Shown: positions 42,662 through 52,261, counted from the stretch's first letter. The stretch is DNA of 64,000 nucleotides from Anatilimnocola floriformis (GCF_024256385.1 NZ_JAMLFW010000002.1:248001-312000); one strand, 5' to 3'. Notes: a model not told the origin generated them from the sequence alone. Program-made: numbers and translations.

Positions 42662-44287
42662 TTAGTACATGTCGTGGTCGCCGCCGTGACCCTTCTTCTT
42701 GCCGTGGTCGTCTTTCGGCTTTTCGGCGATCAGGGCGTCGCTGGTGAGGAGCAGCGTGGCCACGCTCGCGGCGTTGGCCAGAGCGGTGCGGGTCACCTTC
42801 GTCGGGTCGATCACGCCGGCCTTGACCAGGTCTTCGTAGACGTTGGTCAGGGCGTTGTAGCCTTGGTTGCCCTTGCTTTCGACGACGCGTTCGCACACGA
42901 TGCCGCCGTCTTGGCCGGCGTTGGTGGCGATCATCATCAGCGGAGCGCGGCAAGCACGCAGCACGATGTTGTAGCCGACGAGTTCATCGGTGGCCAAATC
43001 ATCGCCGGCCTTCACTTGCGAAGCAGCGCGGAGCAGAGCCACACCACCGCCCGGCAGGATGCCTTCTTGAACTGCAGCGCGGGTGGCGTGCAGGGCGTCT
43101 TCGACGCGAGCCTTCTTTTCCTTGACTTCGCTTTCGGTCGCACCGCCAACGTTGACCTTGGCAACACCGCCCGAGAGCTTGGCCAGGCGTTCTTCCAGCT
43201 TTTCGCGATCGTAATCGCTGGTGCTGTTGCCGATTTCGCGGCGGATCTGATCGATGCGGGCCTTGATGTCGTCGCTCTTGCCGGCGCCTTCGATGATCGT
43301 CGTGTTGTCCTTGTCGATGATCACCTTCTTGGCACGGCCGAGGTCCGTGATCGGCAGGTTTTCGAGCTTCACGCCGAGGGCTTCGAAGATCGGCTGAGCA
43401 CCGGTGAGGATGGCCACGTCTTCGAGCATCGCCTTACGACGATCGCCGTAACCGGGGGCCTTCACGGCGGCGATCTGGAACGTGCCACGGAGGCGATTGA
43501 TGACGAGCGTCGCGAGGGCTTCGCCTTCGACGTCTTCAGCAATGATCAACAGCGGGCGGCCTTGCTGCACGACTTGTTCGAGAACCGGGATCAGTTCCTT
43601 GATGTTCGTGAGCTTCTTTTCGTACACGAGGATGTAGGGGTTCTCGAGAACCGCTTGCATCGTGTTCGGATCGGTCACGAAGTAAGGAGACAAGTAACCA
43701 CGGTCGAACTGCATGCCCTCGACCCATTCGGTCTCGGTCTGCAGGCTCTTGCCTTCGTCGACGGTGATGACGCCGTCCTTGCCGACCTTTTCCATCGCAT
43801 CGGCGAGGAGCTTGCCGATTTCGCGATCGTTGTTGGCGGCGATCGAGGCCACATTGGCCATCTCGCTCTTTTCCTTGATCTTGATCGAAGCCTTTTGCAG
43901 CTTCTCGGTGATGTCGGCCACGGCCTTTTCGATGCCGATCTTGAGCTGCACCGGATTTACACCAGCGACGACGGCCTTCAGGCCTTCGTTGAAGATGGCT
44001 TCGGCCAGCACGGTGGCGGTGGTGGTGCCGTCGCCGGCGACGTCGCTGGTCTTGCTCGCGACTTCGCGAACCATGCGAGCGCCCATGTTTTCATAGACGT
44101 CTTCCAGGTCGATTTCCTTGGCCACAGTCACGCCGTCCTTGGTGACGGTCGGGCTGCCAAAGCTCCGTTGGACGATGACGTTGCGGCCCTTGGGACCGAG
44201 GGTCGTCTTCACGGCCTTGGCCAGCTTGGCAACACCGCGGCGGATAGCTTCGCGGGCTTCCTGATCAAAAGCGATAATCTTGGGCAT
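42662..44287 (-). CDS. groL: Chaperonin GroEL
   Basis: 541 residues, normal length. Forms the ATP-driven folding chamber with GroES. Seen are [18 protein letters not shown], the ATP-binding [17 protein letters not shown], and GGVALLRA near the C-terminal end of the equatorial domain. The tail is unusual: [17 protein letters not shown], Lys/His/Gly-rich instead of the GGM repeat. Separated from groES by a 103-base gap almost filled by an inverted repeat; strong terminator downstream. The long antisense frame is an artefact. Confidence 0.97.
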   Translation of the reverse strand: MPKIIAFDQEAREAIRRGVAKLAKAVKTTLGPKGRNVIVQRSFGSPTVTKDGVTVAKEIDLEDVYENMGARMVREVASKTSDVAGDGTTTATVLAEAIFNEGLKAVVAGVNPVQLKIGIEKAVADITEKLQKASIKIKEKSEMANVASIAANNDREIGKLLADAMEKVGKDGVITVDEGKSLQTETEWVEGMQFDRGYLSPYFVTDPNTMQAVLENPYILVYEKKLTNIKELIPVLEQVVQQGRPLLIIAEDVEGEALATLVINRLRGTFQIAAVKAPGYGDRRKAMLEDVAILTGAQPIFEALGVKLENLPITDLGRAKKVIIDKDNTTIIEGAGKSDDIKARIDQIRREIGNSTSDYDREKLEERLAKLSGGVAKVNVGGATESEVKEKKARVEDALHATRAAVQEGILPGGGVALLRAASQVKAGDDLATDELVGYNIVLRACRAPLMMIATNAGQDGGIVCERVVESKGNQGYNALTNVYEDLVKAGVIDPTKVTRTALANAASVATLLLTSDALIAEKPKDDHGKKKGHGGDHDMY

Positions 44288-44299
44288 TGAGAAACTCCA

Positions 44300-44386
44300 G
44301 TAGGATAGGCTTCTAGCCTGTCCGGAAAATGTGCGGGTGTATTGGTAGAAATGAGGCAGGGCGGACAGGCTGGAAGCCTATCCTAC
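44300..44386. repeat. 24-base inverted repeat between groES and groEL
   Basis: Arms 44300-44323 and 44363-44386 match at 23 of 24 bases, with a 39-base spacer. Each arm can also form its own hairpin (GGATAGGCT / AGCCTGTCC, one wobble). It occupies nearly all of the groES-groEL gap, so a groESL transcript must carry it. Confidence 0.85.
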
Positions 44387-44390
44387 GGAA

Positions 44391-44738
44391 CTAGTCTTCC
44401 AGAACGGCCAGGATGTCTTCTTCGCGCATCAGCAACAATTCGTCGTCACCAACCTTGAAATTCTCACCGGCCCAAGCCGTGAAGATGACGCGATCGCCAA
44501 CCTTGACTTGCAGCGCGCCACGCGAGCCGTTGTCGAGCAACTTGCCGTTGCCAACGCTTACGACCACGCCACGCTGGGGCTTTTCCTTGGCAGCGTCCGG
44601 CAGCAAGATGCCGCCCGCGGTCTTCGATTCGCCGGCGTCGCGCTCCACCACCACGCGGTCGCCCAGCGGTTGCAGCTTCAGTTGGGCGGGGGCCTTCTTC
44701 TTGTCTTTCGTCGCAGTGTCTTTGGTCGCGGCAGCCAT
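44391..44738 (-). CDS. groS: Co-chaperonin GroES with basic N-terminal extension
   Basis: 115 residues; usual length is about 95. The extra 20 N-terminal residues are Lys/Thr/Ala-rich ([20 protein letters not shown]). The fold follows: [14 protein letters not shown], the mobile loop [20 protein letters not shown], and [20 protein letters not shown]. It caps the GroEL chamber. Upstream I see no CIRCE element, so regulation by HrcA at this site is not supported. Confidence 0.96.
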   Translation of the reverse strand: MAAATKDTATKDKKKAPAQLKLQPLGDRVVVERDAGESKTAGGILLPDAAKEKPQRGVVVSVGNGKLLDNGSRGALQVKVGDRVIFTAWAGENFKVGDDELLLMREEDILAVLED

Positions 44739-45092
44739 TGCTCAAAATCTCCGAATCAATCGTAAGGGAAGACGTATCGGTGAGAATGACAGTCGCCGGC
44801 AAACCTTTGCAGCGAGGACGCTGGAAAGGTACAGGCAGACTGCCAGAATTTCGCGGAAAGCGGATAGACCGCGACAGTTAAGCAAAGTGCGCGCCAGATC
44901 GCACTTATTTCACGTAACATATTTCACTGCTGGCACTTACAGACTTCTGTCCGAAAAGCCTGGCGCTCCCCAGCAGCGAATTTGGCAGCGACGATCCGGA
45001 GGGGAAGATGCCGGCTGTCAGTTTGACAAAGGCAGGAGGGAGCCTCGTCCGTCCGCCTTTTCCCCAGCTTCCAGTCTCTAGCCCCTGCCATC
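44739..45092. other. Non-coding gap of 354 bases upstream of groES
   Basis: Lies between groES and the end of the EF-hand propeller gene, both minus strand, so it must hold the groES promoter. Searched by eye for the TTAGCACTC-N9-GAGTGCTAA operator; it is absent. No other structure seen. Confidence 0.5.
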
Positions 45093-46943
45093 TCACTTCG
45101 CCCGCACGTCATACACCCGCAGGCTTTCCTGGTCCCGGATATACATCCGGCCGCCAGTGACGATCGGGTGAGCCCAGGCGGGTTTGCCATGACCATCGAG
45201 CTTAAACTTGCCGTGCTCGACGTACTTTTCGGTGTTCACTTCGGCCAGGGCCAGTTCGTGTCCTTCGCCAAGGAGATAGAGCATGCCATCGGCGACGCAG
45301 AGCGAGCCCTTGCCACTGGCCCGGTTTTGCCAGGCGATGTCGCCGGTCGCGAAGTTCATGCAGATCAGCGCGCCACCGCCGTTGCTGTACATGAAGTCGC
45401 CGACCTTCACGATGCCGCCGTGATGGCAAGCCATTTTCTTCTCGAAGTACACCTCTTCGGCTTGCTGCGTGCTCCCCGCCGAAGTGACCTTGGTCAGGCC
45501 GCCACCCGTACCGTACGAACTCGAGGCAAACACCAGGTTGCCATCGATGATCGGCGAGCAGCAGTTGGCCGTGCCGTTGGCCGGCGCGGCGTAACTCCAG
45601 AGCGGCTTGCCTTCATTCAGCGTCACGCCGAAGACGCTCTTATTGGCGAACTGCACGATCTGCCGCACGCCGTCGATGGTCGCCACTTCCGGCGATGAAT
45701 AGTGCGCGCCCTCGGTCACGCCACCACTCTGCCAGATGACTTTGCCGGTGAATTTGTTGAGCGTCAGCAGCGTGCCACCCTTGCCGCCGGGCGTGACGAC
45801 GACCATGTCGTCGACAATCAGCGGCGATTCGGAATAGCCCCAGCCGGGCGTGCCGCCGCCGAAATCAGCTCGCAGATTGACGTGCCAGATCGTCTTGCCG
45901 GTCGCGGCTTCGAGGCAAGCGACGTCGCCATTGCCACCCTCGACATACACGCGATCGCCGTCGACCGTCGGCGTGCCGCGCGGGCCATCGCCCATGCCAT
46001 TGCGATAACCACCGATCGCGCCGCGGAGCTCTTCTGCCGACAACTCGCCGTCGCCAGCGATCTTGTTTTTCACGTAATAAGCGGTCAATTCTGCAGCCGA
46101 AATCACGCCATCGCGGCCCGCTTCGAATTTGATGAACGCCGCCGTCAGTTCTTCGGCCGAGAGGAGATCGCCACCCTTTTGAGTGGCCGGATCCTTCACT
46201 TCGATTCGCCCAAAGTGCCGCTCCAGAGCGCTCCCTTTCACTTCATCCTTCGACAGCCGACCGTCGCCGTCCTTATCGAGCGCTTTCAAATGTTCCGCAG
46301 TTCGAGCTGTGGCGATGGCATTTTCATCGGCCCCTTTGACCTGAGAATCGATTCGTTCAAACGTATCGCGCAGGGCGTTGCCCGCTTCGGCGTATGTCAG
46401 CTGACCGTCGTTGTTCTTGTCGAGTTCCTTCAGCAGTGCCGCCGAGCGTTTGGCGGCAATGGCTTCGAGGTCGCCGCCGGTGGCCCGATCGTATTTGTTC
46501 CAATCCCAGCCGAACTTGGCGATGGCTTCGAGTTCGTCGATCTTGCCATCCTTGTTGCGATCGAGTTGCTTCACCTCATTGTCGAGCTTCGTCGTCAGCA
46601 CGGCAGCGACGGGAGCGGGCTGCACCTGCCACAAGGTTTTGCCATCCTTCGCATCGAGACACATGATGTGCTCGACGCCATTGATATCCCCCTGCGTATA
46701 AATCCGGCCACCCTTGATGGCGATCGACGAATAACCGACGCCCACCGTATCGACCTGCCACAGCAGCGGCGGACCATCCTTGGGCCATTCTTTCAGCAGC
46801 CCTTTGTCGAGGCTAATGCCATCGCGATTCGGCCCGCGCCACTGCGGCCAATCGCCGGCGGCGTAGGGAACCTGCGCCATTGCGGGAGCAAACGACAAAC
46901 CAAGAGCGAGCAGTGCCAACGAAGAGCGGAAGAGGCGTTTCAT
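45093..46943 (-). CDS. Secreted PQQ-type propeller with inserted EF-hands
   Basis: 616 residues from ATG 46943; the frame extends to 47045 but the signal peptide starts here (MKRLFRSSLALLALGLSFAP). WPQWRGPNRDGISLDKGLL opens the propeller. After the first blade (to about 110) an insert of about 220 residues carries EF-hand loops: DRNKDGKIDELE, DKNNDGQLTYAE, DKDGDGRLSKDE and a weaker EAGRDGVISAAE. The remaining blades follow (DVACLEAATGKTIWHVNLRA, TLNKFTGKVIWQSGG). Probably calcium-stabilised and extracytoplasmic. Confidence 0.87.
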   Translation of the reverse strand: MKRLFRSSLALLALGLSFAPAMAQVPYAAGDWPQWRGPNRDGISLDKGLLKEWPKDGPPLLWQVDTVGVGYSSIAIKGGRIYTQGDINGVEHIMCLDAKDGKTLWQVQPAPVAAVLTTKLDNEVKQLDRNKDGKIDELEAIAKFGWDWNKYDRATGGDLEAIAAKRSAALLKELDKNNDGQLTYAEAGNALRDTFERIDSQVKGADENAIATARTAEHLKALDKDGDGRLSKDEVKGSALERHFGRIEVKDPATQKGGDLLSAEELTAAFIKFEAGRDGVISAAELTAYYVKNKIAGDGELSAEELRGAIGGYRNGMGDGPRGTPTVDGDRVYVEGGNGDVACLEAATGKTIWHVNLRADFGGGTPGWGYSESPLIVDDMVVVTPGGKGGTLLTLNKFTGKVIWQSGGVTEGAHYSSPEVATIDGVRQIVQFANKSVFGVTLNEGKPLWSYAAPANGTANCCSPIIDGNLVFASSSYGTGGGLTKVTSAGSTQQAEEVYFEKKMACHHGGIVKVGDFMYSNGGGALICMNFATGDIAWQNRASGKGSLCVADGMLYLLGEGHELALAEVNTEKYVEHGKFKLDGHGKPAWAHPIVTGGRMYIRDQESLRVYDVRAK

Positions 46944-47120
46944 GCGAACAAATCTCCGGGCGGGGTAAGGCTGGCTGGGAGCTGAAGGGTAGGCAGTTGA
47001 ATTGTGCGGATCAGGCAACGGCGATGCAAGCGAGAATCGTTGCAATCGGCAAAAAGAGAACCAGCCGAGAGTGGGGAAGAATTTGTAGTAGGTTTTCGAT
47101 GTCCTATTCCATCCGCATTA

Positions 47121-47156
47121 CTCTCTCTCCTCGGTACTCCGGGGAGAGGGAACCGG
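47121..47156. repeat. Dispersed hairpin repeat, GGTACTCCGGGGAGAGGG family (single arm)
   Basis: Exact 21-base core at 47130-47150 (same as 27918-27938), just upstream of the gene at 47166. CTCTCTCC...GGGGAGAGGG forms the stem. Confidence 0.8.
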
Positions 47157-47165
47157 AATACCCTC

Positions 47166-47705
47166 ATGTGGCTGAACTACTACGAATACTCTCACGAATA
47201 CGCCAACCGTGATGCCGTGGGAACGATCGAGATCAACGACACCTACGTCACGCGACGGAAGCCGGCATGGCTGGTGCTGCTGAAACTCACCGGCCTGGCC
47301 GCGATGATTGCCATGGCCGTGGGCATTGCCTATCCATCGCTGCGACAAGCCTTGCCGGCGGTGCAATCGGCTGCCGTCATCGCGGGTGCGATTCTGATTT
47401 ACTCCGGCTTGGCGTTTTTCTTTCGCCCCGAGCCGAACACCGACAACCTCGGTTACTGCGGCGGCATGCGCGATAATCCCTGGAAGCTCTCCGACGATTT
47501 CAACCGCGGCTTACTCGATCTGCACATGGTTCTCGGGCCAGGCCGTTATGCATCCGAAACGCTGCTCGACCTGTGTGTGCTCGTCGGCATCGCCGGCGGT
47601 GAGGAAGTGATCGACGAACAATCCTCGCCGCTCGAATCGAATGAAGCGCGCGAGCCCATGCAGTTGGAGATTGTCACGCTCAAAGCCAATCGCTTTGAGG
47701 AATGA
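47166..47705 (+). CDS. Hypothetical membrane protein
   Basis: 179 residues from ATG 47166; further upstream the frame runs through the dispersed repeat. Two hydrophobic helices (LLKLTGLAAMIAMAVGIAY and AAVIAGAILIYSGLAFFF) are followed by a soluble part with NTDNLGYCGGMRDNPWKLSD. Family unknown. Its end converges with the permease gene, 12 bases apart. Confidence 0.6.
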   Translation: MWLNYYEYSHEYANRDAVGTIEINDTYVTRRKPAWLVLLKLTGLAAMIAMAVGIAYPSLRQALPAVQSAAVIAGAILIYSGLAFFFRPEPNTDNLGYCGGMRDNPWKLSDDFNRGLLDLHMVLGPGRYASETLLDLCVLVGIAGGEEVIDEQSSPLESNEAREPMQLEIVTLKANRFEE

Positions 47706-47717
47706 TCGACAGCGAGG

Positions 47718-49325
47718 TTACTTGCCTAGTGATTGCGCCACATCAGTGCGATAGGCACTCAGCGCCGGCCAAATGCCGACGATGATCGACAGCACCACCA
47801 GCGCCGGCACGATCAGCCATTCGACGGGAAAATAAACCTTCTCGCTCAGCGACGGTAGCACGCGTTCGAACGGATAGAAAAACGGCTCGCCAAAGCCGTG
47901 AAAGCCGATCGCAAAGCCGGTTTGGATTTCAATCCACGGGCTCGCAATCAAACACGCCAGGTGGCCAAACAGCCAGCCGATCGCACAGCCGCCGAGTGAG
48001 AGCAGCACCGCTTCGTACAAGATCACGCGGCTCACGGTGTAGCGATCGGCGCCGAGCGCCCGCATCACCGCGATCTCATGCCGGCGGTCGTTCATCGAAT
48101 TGTAGATGCTCACCAGAATACTGATGCCCGAGACGACGCAAATGACCGATGTCAGCGCCAGTAGCGTGAACTGCACGGGCCGCACCAGAAATTCAAACAT
48201 CCCGACAATCACTGCCACCGGGGCGACGGCTTGAGCGCCGTTCTTCTTGTCTTTGTTAATCGCGCCCTCCAGGTACAAGCCTTGCTTCATTTCGGTCTTG
48301 ATGAGAAGGGCGGTTACTTCGCGCTGTTCCGTCGGCAGCGGATCTGGATCGGGCTCGCGTTCGAGCATGCCTTTTTTGCGCTGGTTATTGAAGAACTTCT
48401 GCCTCTCCTCTTCGTCCGACAGTTGCTCGCGCGGTTCGCCTGGATTCTTGCGAGCTTCACGCGGATCGACCACCGACTTGGCGTGATCCTCCATCAAGTA
48501 AAAGCCTTCCATGTTCACATACACGCCCTTGTCGATCGGCGTGCCGCTGCCTTTCAAGATGCCGACGATTGTGAACTTTCGTTCGTGCGAATGGCCATCG
48601 ACCGCGCCGTGCGCGGGAGAGAACTGATCGCCCACTTTCAGGTCCATCTCGCGGGCTACGTGCGAGCCAACCACGGCTTCGAAGTAACCATGCTCGACAC
48701 TGCGGTGCTGAAAGTTCCGCCCCTGCGCGAACTCGTATTTGCGGTTGTTTTCCAGGTCCCACACGAGATCGTTGAACATCGCGGGTGTCGTCCCCACCAC
48801 GCGAAACCGGCCGTAGTAATCGCCGAGGCAAACAGGAATCACCAGATCGCACTGCGAACCATATTCGCCGTTCCGATTCAGGCTGTTCCAGGTCACGTCG
48901 ATCTGCTTTTCACCGGTCAGCGCACTTTCAATCGCCAACTGCTCGACGCCCGCAGCGATGCCAAAGTTGGCGAGCTCTGCCGTTTGCCACAGCTGTTCGT
49001 GACCGCGCAGCTTCAACGAATCCTTGAGCAGCACCGCGCGATCGCCACGTTTGAGAAACTCCATGTAGTAGTCGTATGAAACGTTCTCGACAGGCGCGCT
49101 GAGATAAAAAACCGTATTAAGGACGAGTTGCTCTTTGCCACCCTTCGCACCAACGATCAGGTTGTAGCCGAGGCTGGCGTTGCTATAGAACGACTTCGAC
49201 AGCACGCCGTGAATCGTCAGCACCGCGACCACTAGCATCACGCCCAGCGCCATCGACAGGCAGGTGAGCGCCGATGCCACGCCGCGCTGCAAAATGCTTC
49301 GCCAGGCAATGGTGAATAAGCTCAT
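47718..49325 (-). CDS. ABC exporter permease, LolC/MacB type
   Basis: 535 residues from ATG 49325 (MSLFTIAWRSILQRGVASAL); upstream in-frame codons lie in a repeat and are ignored. An N-terminal helix, a large periplasmic MacB-like domain (about 50-380) and three C-terminal helices of the FtsX class (FTLLALTSVICVVSGISILV, RHEIAVMRALGADRYTVSRV as the coupling region). It works with the ATPase encoded just upstream. Possible roles are lipoprotein release or efflux of small molecules. Confidence 0.85.
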   Translation of the reverse strand: MSLFTIAWRSILQRGVASALTCLSMALGVMLVVAVLTIHGVLSKSFYSNASLGYNLIVGAKGGKEQLVLNTVFYLSAPVENVSYDYYMEFLKRGDRAVLLKDSLKLRGHEQLWQTAELANFGIAAGVEQLAIESALTGEKQIDVTWNSLNRNGEYGSQCDLVIPVCLGDYYGRFRVVGTTPAMFNDLVWDLENNRKYEFAQGRNFQHRSVEHGYFEAVVGSHVAREMDLKVGDQFSPAHGAVDGHSHERKFTIVGILKGSGTPIDKGVYVNMEGFYLMEDHAKSVVDPREARKNPGEPREQLSDEEERQKFFNNQRKKGMLEREPDPDPLPTEQREVTALLIKTEMKQGLYLEGAINKDKKNGAQAVAPVAVIVGMFEFLVRPVQFTLLALTSVICVVSGISILVSIYNSMNDRRHEIAVMRALGADRYTVSRVILYEAVLLSLGGCAIGWLFGHLACLIASPWIEIQTGFAIGFHGFGEPFFYPFERVLPSLSEKVYFPVEWLIVPALVVLSIIVGIWPALSAYRTDVAQSLGK

Positions 49326-49344
49326 GAGTTTGTTCTCAATTTCG

Positions 49345-49438
49345 GAATGCAGAATGTAGAACGCAGAATGCAAAATAAAAGGCAAATACAGAGTGCGTTG
49401 TTTTTCATTCTGCCTTCTGCATTCTGCCTTCTGCATTC
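49345..49438. repeat. Dispersed repeat built of GCAGAATGCAGAA-type units
   Basis: Plus strand has GGAATGCAGAATGTAGAACG near 49345 and, inverted, CATTCTGCCTTCTGCATTCT near 49410. The arms pair imperfectly around an AT-rich centre. It fills the gap between permease and ATPase genes and supplies the last codons of the ATPase (49405-49438). Confidence 0.75.
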
Positions 49439-50094
49439 ACCCGATTCACATCTTCTAGCTGCACCACGCGGTCAAACTGCTTCGCCACTTCCGGCGAGTG
49501 CGTCACCAGCAGCAGCGAAATGTTTTCCTCGCGACAAGTATCGCGAATCAAATCGACAATCATCTGCTGATTGCGCGGATCGATATTCGCCGTCGGCTCA
49601 TCGGCTAGCAGCAGGCTCGGTTTGTTCGCGAGCGCCCGCGCCACGGCAACGCGTTGTTGCTCACCCACCGACATCGCCCGTGGCTTGTGATGACTCCGAT
49701 GCTCAAGGCCGACGCGCTTCAGCAGTTGTTTCGCTCGCGCCGGATCCTTGCGGCCGCGGACAAACGTCATCCCCAGCAAAACATTTTCGTAAGCGGTAAA
49801 GCCGCCGAGCAGATTGAACGTTTGAAAGACATAGCCGATCTTGTCGGCTCGCACTTTGTCGACTCCCGCTTCTGACAGCGCGGCGAGGTTGATCTTATCG
49901 AGCCAAATTTCGCCACTATCGGCCCGGCTGATACCAGCGATGGTATGCAGCAGCGTCGTCTTGCCGCAGCCGCTCCGGCCGACGATGACAATTTGCTCCG
50001 CCGTCTCCACGCGAAAATGCGGGATCTCGAGAATCGGCAGCAGGCCGCCTCCCGGTTCAGAAAACGCTTTTTTGACGTTGCGAAGTTCAAGCAT
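49405..50094 (-). CDS. ABC exporter ATP-binding protein, LolD type
   Basis: 229 residues. Walker A is VGRSGCGKTTLLHTIAG; Q-loop YVFQTFNLLGGFTAYENVLL; signature is MSVGEQQRVAVARALA, with Val for the usual Gly; Walker B is LLLADEPTANIDP; H-loop LLVTHSPEVAKQFDR. The last ten residues (VNAEGRMQKAE) are encoded by the dispersed repeat, so the original C-terminus has been replaced or extended. It pairs with the permease gene downstream. Confidence 0.88.
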   Translation of the reverse strand: MLELRNVKKAFSEPGGGLLPILEIPHFRVETAEQIVIVGRSGCGKTTLLHTIAGISRADSGEIWLDKINLAALSEAGVDKVRADKIGYVFQTFNLLGGFTAYENVLLGMTFVRGRKDPARAKQLLKRVGLEHRSHHKPRAMSVGEQQRVAVARALANKPSLLLADEPTANIDPRNQQMIVDLIRDTCREENISLLLVTHSPEVAKQFDRVVQLEDVNRVNAEGRMQKAE

Positions 50095-50189
50095 GATGCA
50101 GACAGCAAAAGAGACCGGCAGGCGGAAACCTAGTCAGTTATTGATATACGATAGCAAAAGCAATCCATTTTCGAAACACCGGCAACGAC

Positions 50190-51245
50190 CTACGTGTTGA
50201 CCGACGCCACCTTTTTTCCTCGCCGATTCCAGAACTCACTCAGGTGGAAAAAGAACATCTGCACGCCGAATAAGCAGTCATTTGCCAGCGGCAGGCGGTC
50301 AAAATCGCCGGCCTCCATCGCTGCCATCAGCGTGGTTCTGAAAAAGCGAAAAAACGGTTCGTCCATCGTTTTGCACATGGCCCGCGTGGTCTGATTCGCC
50401 GGCTTCTTGCCGCCGTAGCGAATCGTCACGCGATTGTTCACTGCATAGATTTTCTTCCACTGTGGATAGTCACGACGTGCCAAGCCAGCGAACGAAACAT
50501 CGGCGCCACAGTCGGGTTTCTGAGGATCGAAGCTTCCCGTCTCGAAGCCGATTTCGACAAAGCCTTGGTAGCCCGAACCAAGCAGCGCCACGGCAGTGAC
50601 TTGGCCTTCTATCTTACGCGCGAGCAACTCGCGAACTCCTTTTTTCATCAGCGAACGAATGGCTTTCTCTTCTTTGACAAGATCGATTTCAAAGGAGTCC
50701 TTTGGCCGCCGGTGATTATGAAAAGGGATTCGGTGTTTCGCAGGATGGCCGAGGAGCAACTCCACGCACTTGGCACGACCACGCTTTTGGGCGGCCTCCA
50801 GCGGGATCACCTTGCCGAAGCTTTCGATGCCGGTATCGGCGCCGGCGGCCAGCAGAATGCTGAGCAACTTGTCGTTCCCGGCATCTGCCACGACGTGGAG
50901 CGGAGTTTCGTAACGATCGACCTTCTTACCATTGGGATCGCAACCTGCATCGAGCAGCGCCCGCAACGTATCCTCTCTTCCCGCCCGACAAGCCGTCACC
51001 ACAGGGTCAGCCTCCGCGGCAAATTCGTCCGTCACCAGCGATAGCAAAAACTGCAACAACTCGCCCGTCGGGTTGGCACACGTCGCGAAAAAATCGAGCG
51101 GTTGCCTGGCGTCGCCCCGTTCCCAGCGCAGCAGCTTGGGATTGGCTGCGACTAGTTTGCGAACGGTCTTGAGATCTCCTCGCTCGAGCGCTTTCCAGAA
51201 CGCCTCCATCTCCGGCACGGTCGCCCACAGTGAATTCCAGTGCAT
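50190..51245 (-). CDS. Ankyrin-repeat protein
   Basis: 351 residues; a start at MEAFWKALERGD (51209) is also possible. Ankyrin-type repeats cover about residues 13-165: LERGDLKTVRKLVAANPKLL, CRAGREDTLRALLDAGCDPN, YETPLHVVADAGNDKLLSIL and VIPLEAAQKRGRAKCVELLL. The C-terminal half is not recognised. Cytoplasmic, probably a protein-binding role. Confidence 0.75.
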   Translation of the reverse strand: MHWNSLWATVPEMEAFWKALERGDLKTVRKLVAANPKLLRWERGDARQPLDFFATCANPTGELLQFLLSLVTDEFAAEADPVVTACRAGREDTLRALLDAGCDPNGKKVDRYETPLHVVADAGNDKLLSILLAAGADTGIESFGKVIPLEAAQKRGRAKCVELLLGHPAKHRIPFHNHRRPKDSFEIDLVKEEKAIRSLMKKGVRELLARKIEGQVTAVALLGSGYQGFVEIGFETGSFDPQKPDCGADVSFAGLARRDYPQWKKIYAVNNRVTIRYGGKKPANQTTRAMCKTMDEPFFRFFRTTLMAAMEAGDFDRLPLANDCLFGVQMFFFHLSEFWNRRGKKVASVNT

Positions 51246-51285
51246 CGGGCAACTCGTGAAGGAAGTGGGTGGAATTATCTCGACC

Positions 51286-51735
51286 TTATTTTACCTCAGT
51301 CGATGCTGCGAAGTTCTTCAGTCGCCCGGCAAACTCCTCGGGAATCGCCGCTGCGCGCATCGGCTGCCCCGGTGATGCCGCAATACAAGCCAACCGCAGC
51401 GCGCCTCGCGCCACGAGTTGCGATTGGTGAAAAACTTCAAACACGAGGCGCACACTGGTGTGCCTGATGCGTTCGACCTGGACTGCAATCTCGAGCTCTG
51501 CCGCCAGCGGAATCGGCGCGAGCAGATCGCACTCAGCCGACACGCGCGGCCAGCCATGCGACAAGCCATCGTCGCTCTGCCACAACATTGGAATCTGCAA
51601 GTGGCGAAACAGCGCTTGCTCGGCTTCTTCGAAATAGCGCAGCAGTTGAGCAAAGTGCAAACCGCCGCTCAGATCGGTTTCCGAAAAGGCGACGCGACGG
51701 CGGTGATGGAAAACAGAAGCCGATTCGGTATTCAA
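51286..51735 (-). CDS. Hotdog-fold acyl-CoA thioesterase
   Basis: 149 residues. The start FHHRRRVAFSETDLSGGLHF is the 4-hydroxybenzoyl-CoA thioesterase pattern in which the Asp is catalytic; ETDLSGGLHFAQLLRYFEEA and PRVSAECDLLAPIPLAAELE follow. It hydrolyses acyl-CoA esters; the acyl group is unknown. It lies two bases after the stop of the gene at 51738. Confidence 0.82.
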   Translation of the reverse strand: MNTESASVFHHRRRVAFSETDLSGGLHFAQLLRYFEEAEQALFRHLQIPMLWQSDDGLSHGWPRVSAECDLLAPIPLAAELEIAVQVERIRHTSVRLVFEVFHQSQLVARGALRLACIAASPGQPMRAAAIPEEFAGRLKNFAASTEVK

Positions 51736-51737
51736 CG

Positions 51738-52232
51738 TTATTCCATTTCGCTGTTGTCAAAGATGAGCTTGCGGCCGGCTTCGCGCAGTTCGTTGAACTG
51801 CGGGCGATCGTTCTCAAACATGTCGGCAATGTGCCCGAGTTCATAGCGACGCAAAATCGTCGTGAAGGCCGTCGCTTTCGCCTTGTCAAACAGTTCACTG
51901 TCCTCGCTGCTCGGCTCTCCACTGTGCGATTCCTCTTGTGCGAGCGCCGCCGCTTGTTCGGCGATGTGCTCGGTCGGCATCACCGCATACATGAGCCTGA
52001 CCTCGACTGGAATTTCGTCACGCAACTGCAGCACCTTCGCCCGCACCATCTGCTTATGAAAACTTTCGGCAATCACCAGCGGATCAATGCTACCTCGCGC
52101 GGCCTGATGGGCGGCAAACGCCTCCTCCAACAGTCCCTCGAGATCGCGCTCGCCCGCCACAATCTCTTCGTGAATCCGCGCATGCGAGATCGCGAAGAAA
52201 ATTCGGAGCATTTCGGAGGAGTCGAGAAACAT
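51738..52232 (-). CDS. Hypothetical acidic helical protein
   Basis: 164 residues, no family recognised. Rich in Glu and Ala with long predicted helices (EIVAGERDLEGLLEEAFAAH). No signal peptide. Two bases separate it from the thioesterase gene, so they are co-transcribed. Confidence 0.55.
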   Translation of the reverse strand: MFLDSSEMLRIFFAISHARIHEEIVAGERDLEGLLEEAFAAHQAARGSIDPLVIAESFHKQMVRAKVLQLRDEIPVEVRLMYAVMPTEHIAEQAAALAQEESHSGEPSSEDSELFDKAKATAFTTILRRYELGHIADMFENDRPQFNELREAGRKLIFDNSEME

Positions 52233-52261
52233 TAGTGGCCTCGGCGAATTTCGGAGTTGAG

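Noticed and set aside
42674-44290. 538-codon open frame antisense to groEL
   Set aside because: Full-length antisense frames are a composition artefact in GC-rich chaperonin genes; the minus-strand GroEL is unmistakable.
44739-45092. CIRCE operator upstream of groES
   Set aside because: The TTAGCACTC and GAGTGCTAA halves are not present.
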